Assembly (NCBI GenBank): GCA_024276605.1
Contig: JAJRWX010000074.1
Location: 1 to 64,000 of the forward strand
From: Planctomycetota bacterium
GTDB lineage: Bacteria; Planctomycetota; Phycisphaerae; UBA1845
Reading direction: 5' to 3'
Length of the DNA stretch: 64,000 bases
The notes under the pieces are model-generated. The model saw only the letters and a program-made list of their open reading frames with translations. It ran no database searches and was not told where the DNA came from. Made by a program: the position numbers and the translations under genes. Shown here piece after piece: positions 16,961-27,289 of this stretch (position 1 is its first letter; each line of letters opens with the position of its first letter).

Positions 16961-19141
16961 TTGATGTACCAAGACACGGAGGCGACGACCGAACATCTAC
17001 TGACCGACCTTAACGAGCCGCAGCGCCAGGCTGTTTGCCATGTGGATGGACCGTTGCTGATCCTCGCCGGACCAGGTAGTGGAAAAACCCGTGTGGTGAC
17101 GCGCCGGGCTGCGTATCTCGCATCCACCGTCGCCAGGCCTTATCAAATTTTGGCTATTACCTTTACCAACAAAGCCTCGCGCGAGATGAAGGAGCGTATC
17201 GACGCCCTCGGCGTGGGTGAGGGCATGACGGTATCCACTTTCCACGCTTTCTGCGCCAAATTACTCCGCATCCACTCAGATCGCGCCGGCATCTCGCGGA
17301 ACTTCACTATTTTCGACACTGACGATCGACGCAAGGTTATCAAAAAGGCCATCGAAGCGTGTGATTTATCAACAACCAACTTTTCGCCCGCGGCCACGGA
17401 AGCAGTGATTAGTAGCGCTAAAAATGACATGCTCTCAGCCGAGGACTACGCCGAACGGGATTTGGATTGGCATCAACAAGCGTATGCCCGCATTTTCCTG
17501 CACTATCAACAAATGCTTAACAAGATGGACGGTCTCGACTTCGACGATCTTCTCGTTCGCGTAGCCAAGCTGTTACAAACCGATTCGGAGCTGCGCGACA
17601 AGCTTGAACAGCAATATAAATATGTGCTGATTGATGAATATCAGGACACCAACGCCGCGCAATACATTATCGCCCGACTGCTCACGCAATCTCATCATAA
17701 CATCTGCGCTACAGGCGATCCTGACCAATCGATCTACGGCTGGCGCGGTGCCAACATTGATAACATCCTCAACTTTGAACGAGATTACAAAAACGCCACG
17801 GTGGTTTGTCTGGAACAAAACTACCGCTCTTCACAACGTATCTTAGCTGTCGCGGATGCCCTCATTGCGTCCAACGCGCAGCGTAAAGAAAAGTCGTTAT
17901 GGACCCAAAACGACGAGGGGCCTGCGGTCGTCGTGACAGCACATGAAAACGGAGACGACGAAGCCCGCAGCCTGGTACGCGATGTTGCCAACCGCATCCG
18001 CGAAGGCACTAAGCCTCAGGACATAGGCGTTTTATATCGCGTCAATGCCCTTAGTCGTGCGTTGGAGGAGGCCTTTCTACGTGAAGGTATCCCCTATGCC
18101 ATTGCCCGCGGCGTCGAGTTCTACAACCGTAAAGAAATTAAACATGTGCTCGCCTATACCAAAATTCTGGTGAACCCTTCGGATGACATCGCGTTATATC
18201 GCATTATCAATATACCTGCACGAGGCATCGGCGCTACGACGATCGACCGCCTCCAAGCGCAAGCCCAACAATACGGTCTAAGCGCATTAGATGCCGTCAA
18301 CCACGAAGGTGTCTTGGCTGAGCTTGGTCGTTCTGCTGCTAAAGTCAAAGCTTTTGGCGAACTACTCACCACGCTCAAGCCCGCACTCAAATTGCCGGCC
18401 CACAAAGCCGTGGAATTCATCATGTCCCACACGGGCATTCGTGCCATGTATCGAAAGGAGGACATCCTAGATCAAACACCATTGGAAAACCTCGACGAAC
18501 TCATCAACGCCGCCGCGATTTTTGTGGCTGAACATGAAGAAACAACCTTGGTCGATTGGCTGGAGCACGCCGCCTTAGTCAGCGACGTTGACAACATCAG
18601 CGACGAATCCGGAACTGTCACATTGATGACACTTCACGCAGCTAAAGGGCTTGAATTTGACGTGGTATACATCATAGGTTTGGAATACGGGCTACTTCCC
18701 TTCCGCCGACACGGAGATGATATCGGCGACGATGAAGAGGAACGTCGTCTTTGTTTTGTAGGTATAACCCGTGCCAGAAAACGCCTCATGCTGTCTCATG
18801 CCCGTTACAGAATGCAGCGGGGCGTTACACAAAGAACCATTAGTAGCCCGTTCCTCGACGAACTACCCCGTGTTGAGATAGAATGGACTTCACAGGCGGG
18901 AGAGGCTCGGCATGGCCCGTCGAAAGATGGTGGACAATTGCCCGACGACATCGATCAATGGGCCATCGGATCACTCGTGCGTCATCCGGTGCTAGGCATT
19001 GGACAAATATCCATGCTACACCTGGGTTCACGTCGAACGCACGTTGACGTACAATTCAAGGATGGGTCTGAGCGATCGTGGATCCTGGAATTCGCCGACT
19101 TGCAACTTGTCGATTACGATGAAATAGGCGACGCTTACTAA
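16961..19141 (+). CDS. pcrA: UvrD/PcrA-type DNA helicase
   Basis: 726 aa; TTG at 16961 and ATG at 16964 are adjacent possible starts. Superfamily 1A motifs run in order: motif Ia neighbourhood LNEPQRQAV, Walker A AGPGSGKTR (36-44), TFTNKASREMKERI, Walker B VLIDEYQDTNAAQY, GDPDQSIYGWRGAN, LEQNYRSS, VTLMTLHAAKGLEFDVV and EERRLCFVGITRARKRL. It should unwind DNA 3'-5' in repair and replication restart. The C-terminal 50 residues (IGSLVRHPVLGIGQI) form the Tudor-like domain that binds RNA polymerase in PcrA/UvrD. It lies 21 bp upstream of the guanylyltransferase gene. Confidence 0.95.
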   Translation: MMYQDTEATTEHLLTDLNEPQRQAVCHVDGPLLILAGPGSGKTRVVTRRAAYLASTVARPYQILAITFTNKASREMKERIDALGVGEGMTVSTFHAFCAKLLRIHSDRAGISRNFTIFDTDDRRKVIKKAIEACDLSTTNFSPAATEAVISSAKNDMLSAEDYAERDLDWHQQAYARIFLHYQQMLNKMDGLDFDDLLVRVAKLLQTDSELRDKLEQQYKYVLIDEYQDTNAAQYIIARLLTQSHHNICATGDPDQSIYGWRGANIDNILNFERDYKNATVVCLEQNYRSSQRILAVADALIASNAQRKEKSLWTQNDEGPAVVVTAHENGDDEARSLVRDVANRIREGTKPQDIGVLYRVNALSRALEEAFLREGIPYAIARGVEFYNRKEIKHVLAYTKILVNPSDDIALYRIINIPARGIGATTIDRLQAQAQQYGLSALDAVNHEGVLAELGRSAAKVKAFGELLTTLKPALKLPAHKAVEFIMSHTGIRAMYRKEDILDQTPLENLDELINAAAIFVAEHEETTLVDWLEHAALVSDVDNISDESGTVTLMTLHAAKGLEFDVVYIIGLEYGLLPFRRHGDDIGDDEEERRLCFVGITRARKRLMLSHARYRMQRGVTQRTISSPFLDELPRVEIEWTSQAGEARHGPSKDGGQLPDDIDQWAIGSLVRHPVLGIGQISMLHLGSRRTHVDVQFKDGSERSWILEFADLQLVDYDEIGDAY

Positions 19142-19162
19142 AACGAAGTTAGGAAGATTACG

Positions 19163-20233
19163 ATGCGACATGCAGTTATCATGGCAGGCGGTGCGGGTGT
19201 GAGACTTTGGCCCCTGAGTCGCAAAGGTAGACCTAAGCAGCTACTCCGCCTTTTCCGAGGTACCAGTCTGCTCAGGCAATCCTACGACCGTATAGCTGCG
19301 ATATTTCCGCCGGAGCAAATAAACGTCATCACCAACCAGTCTCACTTGCCGCTCGTCGCCGAAGAAATACCCGAGTTGCCGGCCGCCAACCTCATCGGCG
19401 AGCCTGTAGGCCGGGATACGGCCAACGCGGTAGGATTGGCATCGGCGGTTCTCACCCGGCGTGATCCTGAAGCCGTCATCGGCGTGTTCACCGCTGACCA
19501 TATCATCACACCGATGGATCGATTCTGCAGCGCCATCCAGGCTGCATTTGAAGTAGCGGAAAAAGAACCCGACGCCCTGGTCACGATGGGCATCAAACCT
19601 GCACAACCGGAGACCGGTTACGGATACATCCGCCGTGGCGAGCGTATTCGTGATGGCGTCTTCAAAGTCAAACGATTCACCGAAAAACCAAATTTAGCCG
19701 AGGCGGTAAAATACATAGCCAGTGGCGAATACTATTGGAATAGTGGCATGTTCGTTTGGCAGGCTGCTACCGTACTCAACCAGATTAAAAAACATCTACC
19801 GCAAACGTTTGAATCCATCGACGAAATCGCTCAGGCTTGGCACACGGATAAGCGTCAACAAAAACTCGAACAACTTTATCCGGGGCTGCTAAAAATAAGT
19901 ATCGACTTCGCGGTGATGGAACGAGCGGATCGCGTGCTAGTCGTGGAAATGAATTGCCAGTGGGTCGATGTCGGCGCTTGGCCGGCTATTGAGGCCATCG
20001 TGGAATCCGATGGCGAAGGTAACGTCACGACGGGCGGCCACGTGTCACACCTCGGCTCACGCGGTAATATCGTCGTCACCGAATCCGACCACCTCATAGC
20101 TACCATCGGCGTCGATGATCTGGTCATCATCCACTCACCGGACGCTACGCTCATATGCAAACGACGTGATGCCCAGAGTATCAAGGAACTAGTGGATAAT
20201 ATCCGTCATGAATTCGGAGAAAAATATCTCTAG
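19163..20233 (+). CDS. manC: mannose-1-phosphate guanylyltransferase
   Basis: 356 aa. The nucleotidyltransferase signature GGAGVRLWPLSR (9-20) is followed by KQLLRL. GRDTANAVGLAS, FTADHII, ETGYGYIRRG, FTEKP and YYWNSGMFVW are the blocks of GDP-mannose pyrophosphorylases. It makes GDP-mannose from GTP and mannose-1-phosphate for glycans or exopolysaccharide. The protein lacks the C-terminal phosphomannose-isomerase domain of bifunctional AlgA/ManC, as is common. AGGAAG lies about 7 bases before the ATG. Confidence 0.93.
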   Translation: MRHAVIMAGGAGVRLWPLSRKGRPKQLLRLFRGTSLLRQSYDRIAAIFPPEQINVITNQSHLPLVAEEIPELPAANLIGEPVGRDTANAVGLASAVLTRRDPEAVIGVFTADHIITPMDRFCSAIQAAFEVAEKEPDALVTMGIKPAQPETGYGYIRRGERIRDGVFKVKRFTEKPNLAEAVKYIASGEYYWNSGMFVWQAATVLNQIKKHLPQTFESIDEIAQAWHTDKRQQKLEQLYPGLLKISIDFAVMERADRVLVVEMNCQWVDVGAWPAIEAIVESDGEGNVTTGGHVSHLGSRGNIVVTESDHLIATIGVDDLVIIHSPDATLICKRRDAQSIKELVDNIRHEFGEKYL

Positions 20234-20572
20234 AACTCCGACACGCATGGAATGATATGTGGCATGGACAAGGCTTTTTCCCGTGGTGGCCTACGGAACA
20301 ACACAGGCAAGTACTCTGTTTCGCATTGATTGACGTGTGATCGGAACCCCGACCGTGAGGGAGAGGGCCTTTGTATATCCTCTGGAAGCACGGAATCCGC
20401 TTCCTGACGGACACGGCTCTGTTAGAACTAACCCGTTACTTCGTCGCGACGGAGCACAAGAGCAATCTCCGTTTTGATGTGGCAGCGACAAAACCGCTCG
20501 ATAACTCGCTATGCGGTGTAAACTCGCTATGCGATGTAAACCCGTTAAGCGGGTCGAAGCTCGAACTATCTA
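20234..20572. other. intergenic region with degraded repeats
   Basis: No gene is supported. An R8-like piece (CCGCTTCCTGAC...CGGCTCTG) is at 20398-20423. Short near-direct repeats of the type CTCGCTATGCGRTGTAAAC occur twice between 20505 and 20545, just before the ruvX start. Confidence 0.45.
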
Positions 20573-21046
20573 ATGACAACATATCTAGGAATCGACTACG
20601 GCACCAAACGGATCGGACTGGCAGTCGCAGAGGATACGCTTCGCGTAGCGACACCTCTACCAATGGTACCGACCTGCCCCAACATCATCGATACCATCTC
20701 AGCTATCATAGATGTAGCCCGCGATTATGGCGCAGATGAATTCGTCGTCGGTTTACCCCTCAACATGGATGGCAGCGAAGGACCACAAGCCAAACTCACC
20801 AGGCAGTTCGGCGACCAATTAGCAGGCACGGCCCAGGCGCCGGTCCATTATTGGGATGAACGACTCACCTCCCACGAAGCCGAAATGAAGCTGGGGCAAA
20901 CCGGATTCACGCATGGCCAAAAGAAAACACGCATGGACGGCATCGCCGCCCAAATTTTATTGCAGGAATTCATCGAGGCCTTGGATGATGCTAATAATGA
21001 TTCAAATCCCACAAGTGATTATATGCCGGAAGACGAACAGGTATGA
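20573..21046 (+). CDS. ruvX: Holliday junction resolvase-like / pre-16S rRNA nuclease YqgF
   Basis: 157 aa. The RNase-H-like fold begins with YLGIDYGTKRIGLAVAE (catalytic Asp7), followed by ADEFVVGLPLNMDGSEG, VHYWDERLTSHEAE and the last acidic site in KKTRMDGIAAQILLQEF. In E. coli YqgF is needed for 16S rRNA 5' maturation. The acidic 15-residue tail is not conserved. Confidence 0.94.
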   Translation: MTTYLGIDYGTKRIGLAVAEDTLRVATPLPMVPTCPNIIDTISAIIDVARDYGADEFVVGLPLNMDGSEGPQAKLTRQFGDQLAGTAQAPVHYWDERLTSHEAEMKLGQTGFTHGQKKTRMDGIAAQILLQEFIEALDDANNDSNPTSDYMPEDEQV

Positions 21047-21201
21047 TGTATCAATGGCAGGCTTCCATGCCTCCGTCGTTCCCGCGTAGGCGGAAACCCA
21101 GTACCATACTCATCGCGTGCTACGCCTCTACTGAATTCCTGCCTGCGTGGGAATGACGCATAAGAACGAAGGACTGACTAACGTGCGTGTGGGAATGATA
21201 T
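21047..21201. repeat. degraded REP-like repeat, family R7
   Basis: Pieces resembling the common motif ATTCCCGCG..GCGGGAATCCAG appear as CGTTCCCGCGTAGGCGGAAACC (from 21079) and CCTGCGTGGGAATGACGC (about 21141-21160). Confidence 0.5.
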
Positions 21202-22842
21202 ATGGCCTTGAGTTTCTCACATTTAATTCTCGAAGCGGTCGCCCGTGTTCATGTGCAAAGTCAACTCAAGGGGTTTCTACGCGCCACACGTCACGCCGCC
21301 AAGGTGCAACAGCGAGGCCTGATTGCCAGAATCAAACGCCACGCCTCCAGCGACTTTGGCCGTGACCACGAATTTTCTCGCATCCGCAGCTACCAGGATT
21401 TCATCGCGGCTGTGCCGGTTCAGTCTTATGAAGACCATGAACCTTACATTCGTCGTGTGATGGATGGTCAACTTAACGCGATGTTTGGACCGGGCGAATC
21501 GGTACTCATGTTCGCCCTAACCAGCGGAAGCACCGATAAGCCTAAACATATTCCCATCACGCCGACATTCGCTAAAGAGTACAAACGAGGCTGGCACATA
21601 TTCGGCATCAAAGCGCTACTCGACCACCCACAGGCTTTCTTCAAAAAAATTGTACAAACGGCCTCTTCGATGGAGGAGTATCGTACGCCAAGCGGTATTC
21701 CCTGTGGGGCTATTTCAGGCCTATTAGCCTCAAACCAAAAACGTATTGTTCATCAATATTACACAACACCGACCGCGACAGCACAGATCACAGACCCTGA
21801 CGCGCGATACTACACGATCATGCGTTTCGCAGTCCCCCACGACGTCGGGTGGATGGTGACGGCTAATCCAGCTACACAAATAAAACTCGCCTCCATCACA
21901 ACTGAAAACGCTGAGCGACTTATCCGTGACATTCGCGACGGCACCTTGACACCACCAGGCCCAATACCCGCCGACATCGCCCGTGATTTAAGTCAATCCT
22001 TATCGCCTAACGCATCTCGCGCTCAACATTTAGAAAACTTACTCACCCAACATGGACAGCTTCTTCCCAAGCACTATTGGAATCTGGGATTTCTAGCCAA
22101 CTGGACGGGTGGCACGTTGGGCCTGCATCTCCAAGACTTTCCACACTACTTCGGAGACACTCCCATTCGAGACATTGGCCTATTAGCTACCGAAGGACGC
22201 ATGTCGATTCCCATGCAGGATAAAGACGCGCACGGGGTGCTTGACGTCACCGGAAACTTTTTTGAATTCCTAGACATTGACGGCCAAGAAGATGATCCGA
22301 AAGCGATATACAGATGTCACGAGGTTGAGCCGGGGCGCACCTATCGCATTCTTCTCACCTCGTCGTCCGGCTTATATCGCTACGACATCGGCGACCATGT
22401 GAAGGTCCACGGTTTTGCGGGCCAGGCGCCCATCATCGAATTCCTACACCGAGGTTCGCGTATCAGCTCCATGACAGGTGAGAAAATCTCTGAATGGCAG
22501 GTCACACAAGCCTACACCCGCGCTCGTGCACAACTAGGACTATCATCGGATACTTTCGTCCTGGCTCCGGTATGGGGCCATCCACCCTTTTATCGCCTGC
22601 ATATTCAGCCATCATCCGATCGTGTCACAGCATTGGCTACGGCCTTCGATGAACAACTCCGGTCATTAAATGTCGAGTACGATAGCAAACGAATGTCACA
22701 TCGACTCGGCGAAATTGCAACGCATACGGTTATGCCGAATTTGCTGGAGAAACGAAACTCGACGCAACCAACAGCCAACGAGCAATACAAACATCAGTTT
22801 CTTTACACCAACCCAAGCGATGACGATGCGCTCATGGGATGA
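21202..22842 (+). CDS. GH3-family (acyl-adenylate/amide synthetase-like) protein
   Basis: 546 aa, the full length of the GH3 auxin-responsive-promoter family. SVLMFALTSGSTDKPKHIPIT is the ATP/AMP-binding P-loop-like motif 1. NLGFLANWTGGTLGLHLQ, LLATEGRMSIP and SGLYRYDIGDHVKVHGF correspond to motifs 2 and 3 of acyl-adenylating enzymes. In plants GH3 enzymes conjugate amino acids to hormones; the bacterial substrates are unknown. It stands alone in a + strand run after ruvX, and the neighbours give no clue. Confidence 0.88.
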   Translation: MALSFSHLILEAVARVHVQSQLKGFLRATRHAAKVQQRGLIARIKRHASSDFGRDHEFSRIRSYQDFIAAVPVQSYEDHEPYIRRVMDGQLNAMFGPGESVLMFALTSGSTDKPKHIPITPTFAKEYKRGWHIFGIKALLDHPQAFFKKIVQTASSMEEYRTPSGIPCGAISGLLASNQKRIVHQYYTTPTATAQITDPDARYYTIMRFAVPHDVGWMVTANPATQIKLASITTENAERLIRDIRDGTLTPPGPIPADIARDLSQSLSPNASRAQHLENLLTQHGQLLPKHYWNLGFLANWTGGTLGLHLQDFPHYFGDTPIRDIGLLATEGRMSIPMQDKDAHGVLDVTGNFFEFLDIDGQEDDPKAIYRCHEVEPGRTYRILLTSSSGLYRYDIGDHVKVHGFAGQAPIIEFLHRGSRISSMTGEKISEWQVTQAYTRARAQLGLSSDTFVLAPVWGHPPFYRLHIQPSSDRVTALATAFDEQLRSLNVEYDSKRMSHRLGEIATHTVMPNLLEKRNSTQPTANEQYKHQFLYTNPSDDDALMG

Positions 22843-23328
22843 TCGAAATAAAGTCGCCAACCCGAGATTACCGACACAATCACAAACCTTGCTGAGGGAT
22901 TATCATGTTTTTTGATGAAGGGTGATCCTATATGTTAATCTTTTCCACACGGTTGGACATGATGAAGCTCATATCTTGATATGCCCACTCTTGTATGAAC
23001 ACTCTGTCATTCCCGTGAAGGCGGGAATCCAGCCGTTGTCCAATATGTGTGTAACATGACACTAAGTACCCCGCCAATGCGGGAACGACGACATGCATTG
23101 GAAACAACGGTATTATCAATCCTTACCAACATCCTCGGTTTTACCACATTACAGCGTCATAGGACTTGGATTTGACAAGTGACAGCATGGCTAATAGAAT
23201 GCATGTACCTCAGTTTTTTTGTCGAGGTAAAACAGAAAGCATAATAATAGCCAGGCAATAATGGCTTTGACAGATGCCCCGTGCGTTTGACACGACCCGC
23301 CTGTAGTTACATCAGAAAGATAGTTTGC
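22843..23328. repeat. intergenic region with REP-like repeat (R7)
   Basis: A motif GTCATTCCCGTGAAGGCGGG begins at 23009, and a partner CCCCGCCAATGCGGGAACGACG lies at 23069-23090, together able to fold. No gene was found in the rest. Confidence 0.55.
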
Positions 23329-24639
23329 ATGAAATTTGAAGATTTGCGGCTCAATAAGCCGCTGTTGGATGCGGTTTACACCGCTGGTTATGAGACCCCT
23401 ACGCCGATTCAGGCCCAAGTCATTCCATTAGTCCTCGACGGACAAGAGGTGCTGGCGTGTGCTCAAACGGGCACGGGTAAGACGGCTGCATTTGCCCTAC
23501 CGATCATTCAGCGATTGAGTACTAGCCGATTACAAAAGGGTAATAACGGAGGGAAGCAGCGTGCGCGTAACATTCGGGCCCTGGTATTAGCCCCGACGCG
23601 TGAGTTGGCCCAACAGATTTCCGATAGCTTTTCGACCTACGGGCGCGGCAGTGGATTGAGACACACAGTCGTTTACGGTGGAGTCAATAAGAACCCGCAG
23701 ACCAGAACTTTGCGTGGTGGTGTCGATATATTGATAGCCACTCCGGGTCGCCTGTTGGACCACATGGCCGACGGCGTCGCCAGACTCGACTCAGTTGAGA
23801 TGCTAGTACTGGATGAAGCTGATCGTATGTTGGACATGGGCTTCCTCCCGGACATCCAGCGGATTCTGGCAAAGGTGCCTAAGCAGCGACAGACCCTGAT
23901 GCTTTCGGCTACCATGCCACCACCTATTCGAAAACTTGCCAACGACATTTTGACGAATCCAGTATCGGTTGAGGTCGCACGGGTATCCGCACCGGCAGAG
24001 AAAGTTGAGCATTGGGCCTATCGCGTTGAGAAGTCTGAAAAAGCGTCTCTGTTATGCAATGTCCTGGAGCACACACCCTACTCACGAGCCTTGGTTTTCA
24101 CGCGCACCAAGCACGGTGCCGACAAGGTCGTTCGCTATCTGACTCGTGCCGGCGTTTCTGCCACCGCGATTCACGGTAATAAAAGTCAGAACGCCCGCAC
24201 GCGGGCACTAGCCGGATTTCGTTCGGGTAAGACCGCCGTCCTGGTAGCCACGGATATCGCCGCTCGAGGGTTGGACATCGATGACATCTCTCATGTCATC
24301 AACTATGACCTGACAGCCGAACCGGAAACCTACGTTCATCGCATCGGTAGAACTGGTCGTGCCGGAGCCAGTGGCACAGCGCTGTCCTTCGTCAGCAGAG
24401 AAGACCACGGCAGCCTCCGTGCCATCGAACGATTGATTCGCGCACCTTTACAACCCGCGTTGGATATCCCAGGGTACGTCGCCCCTAAGTTGACACCTGT
24501 GCCAACTAAAAGCAACACCTCCACTCACTCCCGTAGCCATGGTAACGCCGGAAAGCACAGACCGCACTTCGCCGCTAAAAACGGCGCACGCCGCCGACCC
24601 CGTCGCAGTAGACGCGAGACCAGCGCTGTAGCCAATTAG
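23329..24639 (+). CDS. rhlE: DEAD-box RNA helicase (RhlE-like)
   Basis: 436 aa from the ATG at 23329. The Q motif (GYETPTPIQ) is followed by Walker A AQTGTGKT (45-52), PTRELAQQI, TPGRLLD, VLDEADRMLDMGF, SAT and the helicase C blocks ARGLDID and HRIGRTGRAG. It ends in a basic unstructured tail (GARRRPRRSRRE), as in RhlE proteins acting in ribosome assembly or RNA decay. The open frame starts 48 bp earlier at a GTG, but the family begins at MKFEDLRL. Confidence 0.94.
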   Translation: MKFEDLRLNKPLLDAVYTAGYETPTPIQAQVIPLVLDGQEVLACAQTGTGKTAAFALPIIQRLSTSRLQKGNNGGKQRARNIRALVLAPTRELAQQISDSFSTYGRGSGLRHTVVYGGVNKNPQTRTLRGGVDILIATPGRLLDHMADGVARLDSVEMLVLDEADRMLDMGFLPDIQRILAKVPKQRQTLMLSATMPPPIRKLANDILTNPVSVEVARVSAPAEKVEHWAYRVEKSEKASLLCNVLEHTPYSRALVFTRTKHGADKVVRYLTRAGVSATAIHGNKSQNARTRALAGFRSGKTAVLVATDIAARGLDIDDISHVINYDLTAEPETYVHRIGRTGRAGASGTALSFVSREDHGSLRAIERLIRAPLQPALDIPGYVAPKLTPVPTKSNTSTHSRSHGNAGKHRPHFAAKNGARRRPRRSRRETSAVAN

Positions 24640-24817
24640 CCTGTTGTTGCGGTTTGGCTAATCCGAGCCGAAAGCGCCAGCGCCCGGTGTTGGGATGGTC
24701 ACACAAGCTGTAAATGTTCTATGTATTTGCAGACTATATGGCGTACTGAAGACACGGGTCGCTTGCGCTCGCCGCTCGGATTTTGCACTTCGAAGAAACA
24801 CGCCATGAAAAACGCCC

Positions 24818-25138
24818 CTATACAAAGGGATCGTGCACAATTGGCTGGCCACAGTACATACACTTAGGTAATGAACGTTTTATCGTTCGGCCACACTTAG
24901 GACATGCTACCGCTGTCTTGCGGGCTTTGCCGTCCAATACTCCGTCGGAAAGATCAAGATCGTTCATGCGCTGCGCGAGCTGCTCATCGGTGACATTGAG
25001 CTTTTCTCGCACGATAGACCACAGCGCTTCGCAGGCTAACATGGCACGATCCAGGCGCTTTTCCAAATGAAGCGTACTTATCTTTCCTTTTGCATCATCA
25101 CCACCTTGCGATCTGGGCACGTGAAATAAGAAAGTCAT
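24818..25138 (-). CDS. small zinc-ribbon protein
   Basis: 106 aa. A helical N-terminal region (LEKRLDRAMLACEALWSIVREKL, DEQLAQRMNDLDLSDG) is followed by a C-terminal zinc ribbon CPKCGRTIKRSLPKCMYCG with two CxxC pairs. GGAG lies just before the start. It is of the kind often conserved among planctomycetes without a named function. It lies downstream of the SDR gene on the same strand. Confidence 0.75.
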   Translation of the reverse strand: MTFLFHVPRSQGGDDAKGKISTLHLEKRLDRAMLACEALWSIVREKLNVTDEQLAQRMNDLDLSDGVLDGKARKTAVACPKCGRTIKRSLPKCMYCGQPIVHDPFV

Positions 25139-25249
25139 CTTTACTCCTCCAAGTCACTAGAGAATGTCATCATTGCGGCTCCGGACTATCGCGCGAAATG
25201 TTCTCCGACTAACCCGCTCAATCACCAACGATACGGCTCTATCCATAGC

Positions 25250-25960
25250 CTATTCGCCGTTTTCTTTTTGTACGAAAATCGTTTCCCCGCTAGCATTTTC
25301 ACAGTCAGGCTGTGTCATGGTAAATACCACATCAGCTACTTCTTCCGGACGTAGTGTTTGGTCTTTTGGGAAATCAGGGAACACATCGCGCAACAAGCGG
25401 GTTTCCACGGCTCCGGGAGCGACGGCTATAACGCGAATGCCATGAGCACGTCCTTCGTCTGCCAGGCCAATGGTCCATGTGTTAACCCAAGCCTTTGACG
25501 CACCATACGCCGTAAAACCGGGAAACGGATCGACGGACGCGACTGACGATATATTCACGATCGTCCCACCGCCACCGGATTTCATCACCGGCCATACCGC
25601 TCGGCAGGCATGGTAGATCGCCCCAACATTCACCAATTGAATCATATCGAATAGCGGTGGTTCAAGATGCTCGATATCGCTTAGTGGCGCGACGCCTGCA
25701 CAATTCACCAGCACATCCACGCGCTGGTACCGGCCAACCGTGGTCTCAATTAACGCAACAACCTCATCCGCCGCACACACATCCGTGGGGATAGGATCAC
25801 AATGTCCACCGGCTTTTTCTACAAGTATGCGCGTTTCCTCAAGTTCATCGGCACTACGCGAAGCAGCAACAATCTGTGCCCCATCCACGGCAAAACGCAG
25901 ACACACCGCCCGACCAATACCACGCCCCGCTCCCGTGACAATCACAACTTGACCCGCCAT
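25250..25960 (-). CDS. short-chain dehydrogenase/reductase
   Basis: 236 aa from the ATG at 25960 (MAGQVVIVTGAGRGIG). The cofactor motif TGAGRGIG is at 9-16, NCAGV lies at about 87-91, and the catalytic Ser sits in NISSVAS and Tyr/Lys in YGASK. Classical SDR length and motifs resemble FabG or general 3-ketoacyl or sugar-alcohol dehydrogenases. The substrate cannot be given; the neighbours (zinc-ribbon protein, ygfZ) do not help. Confidence 0.9.
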   Translation of the reverse strand: MAGQVVIVTGAGRGIGRAVCLRFAVDGAQIVAASRSADELEETRILVEKAGGHCDPIPTDVCAADEVVALIETTVGRYQRVDVLVNCAGVAPLSDIEHLEPPLFDMIQLVNVGAIYHACRAVWPVMKSGGGGTIVNISSVASVDPFPGFTAYGASKAWVNTWTIGLADEGRAHGIRVIAVAPGAVETRLLRDVFPDFPKDQTLRPEEVADVVFTMTQPDCENASGETIFVQKENGE

Positions 25961-26167
25961 ACGCACAGCCTCCAACAACAAGTATTGTATCAGACACACA
26001 CTTCGCAGGCGATTATACAAATCGGCATGTTCTTGAATAGGTTCGCACCACTCAGACGTTAGATTCCAGGCGTATGTACGGTATTCTCGTTTATTGTGTA
26101 TCGCTGTTGTAAGGCAATCTCTGAGAAAAAGCCTAGATTCGACCGCTACGGTAAAATGGTGCTTGCT

Positions 26168-27289
26168 TTAGTGTGCAGATGTGACAACGGCCACAACTCC
26201 CACCGGCCTTGATATCTTCTCACCTTCAATGGTCAATGTTGTATCCGACGTAGAAGACGAACGAACATAAGCTAGCGCCAAAGGCTTACCGTTAGCTAAA
26301 GAAAGACATACGCTTGTCACTTTCCCGACGGTTTGCCCGGCACTATCACAAACACGATCCCCCACGGTTGGTAATGTTGGCGCTTCAACCACCAAAGACA
26401 TCAATCGTCGCGCAACGACCTCTCTCGAGCGCATACGTTCCACGACTTCCTGCCCTAGATAGCACCCTTTGCTTACAGCTACCGCACGCTCACTTTGCCC
26501 CGTCTCAGCCGGGACATAATCTTCGGTAATCTCACACCCAGACCAAGCCAGTCCGGCCTCGATACGATGCACTTGTACAGCACTGCCCCCGACCGGAATC
26601 GCAGCTTGACTCTGCACTTCATCAGTCAACTGCTTCCAAACAGACACCGCCGATTCCTCTGGAGTAAAAAGTTCTACACCAAAGACACCGCAAAAGTCGG
26701 TGCGCCATACGTCCATCTCCACACCACCAATGGTCATCACACTCGATCCGAGCATGGGTAGATTCGCAATGTGCTCAGCCTGCCGATGCTTCAGCCAAGT
26801 TTTCAAACCACCACCAGTCAGACCAATCCGCACATATTCATCCGAGCTATCAACCAGTGTAACATCCTCCATGATAATAAACTTGGACAGATGAGCTTTG
26901 GCTTTTTCCAGAAATCGCTGATCCAAATCAAGCCAAATCGCCTGCTCGCGCATAAGGATATTCATATCGAACAGAATACGCCCTTTGACATCGAGCGAAA
27001 AAGCATAGTTGCCGTCGCCAACACCAAGTGATTTCACATGATTCGTAGTTAAATTGTGCAGCCAGGAAGTGCGATCTTCACCAGAGACTGTCAACACCCG
27101 ACGATACGACCGATCCACCAGGGCAACCCCATCACGAATAGCTACATACTCCCGATCAGTTGTCTCAAAACCGGACACATTTACCTCATCAGACTCTACC
27201 TCGATCTGTGCGCCATCCTCGTTATATTGCTGCATAAAATGTTCCCATTGGCTACTAAGCAAACTGGTATCATATATTCGGTACTTCAC
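26168..27289 (-). CDS. ygfZ: folate-binding Fe-S cluster repair protein YgfZ
   Basis: 373 aa with a GcvT-like fold. The diagnostic motif K-G-C-Y-x-G-Q-E occurs at 274-281 (KGCYLGQE), containing the conserved Cys276. RVLTVSGEDRTSWLHNLTTN near 64-83 is the GcvT/YgfZ N-terminal block. The protein uses tetrahydrofolate to help maintain some Fe-S enzymes. The motif separates it from the glycine cleavage T-protein. Confidence 0.93.
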   Translation of the reverse strand: MKYRIYDTSLLSSQWEHFMQQYNEDGAQIEVESDEVNVSGFETTDREYVAIRDGVALVDRSYRRVLTVSGEDRTSWLHNLTTNHVKSLGVGDGNYAFSLDVKGRILFDMNILMREQAIWLDLDQRFLEKAKAHLSKFIIMEDVTLVDSSDEYVRIGLTGGGLKTWLKHRQAEHIANLPMLGSSVMTIGGVEMDVWRTDFCGVFGVELFTPEESAVSVWKQLTDEVQSQAAIPVGGSAVQVHRIEAGLAWSGCEITEDYVPAETGQSERAVAVSKGCYLGQEVVERMRSREVVARRLMSLVVEAPTLPTVGDRVCDSAGQTVGKVTSVCLSLANGKPLALAYVRSSSTSDTTLTIEGEKISRPVGVVAVVTSAH

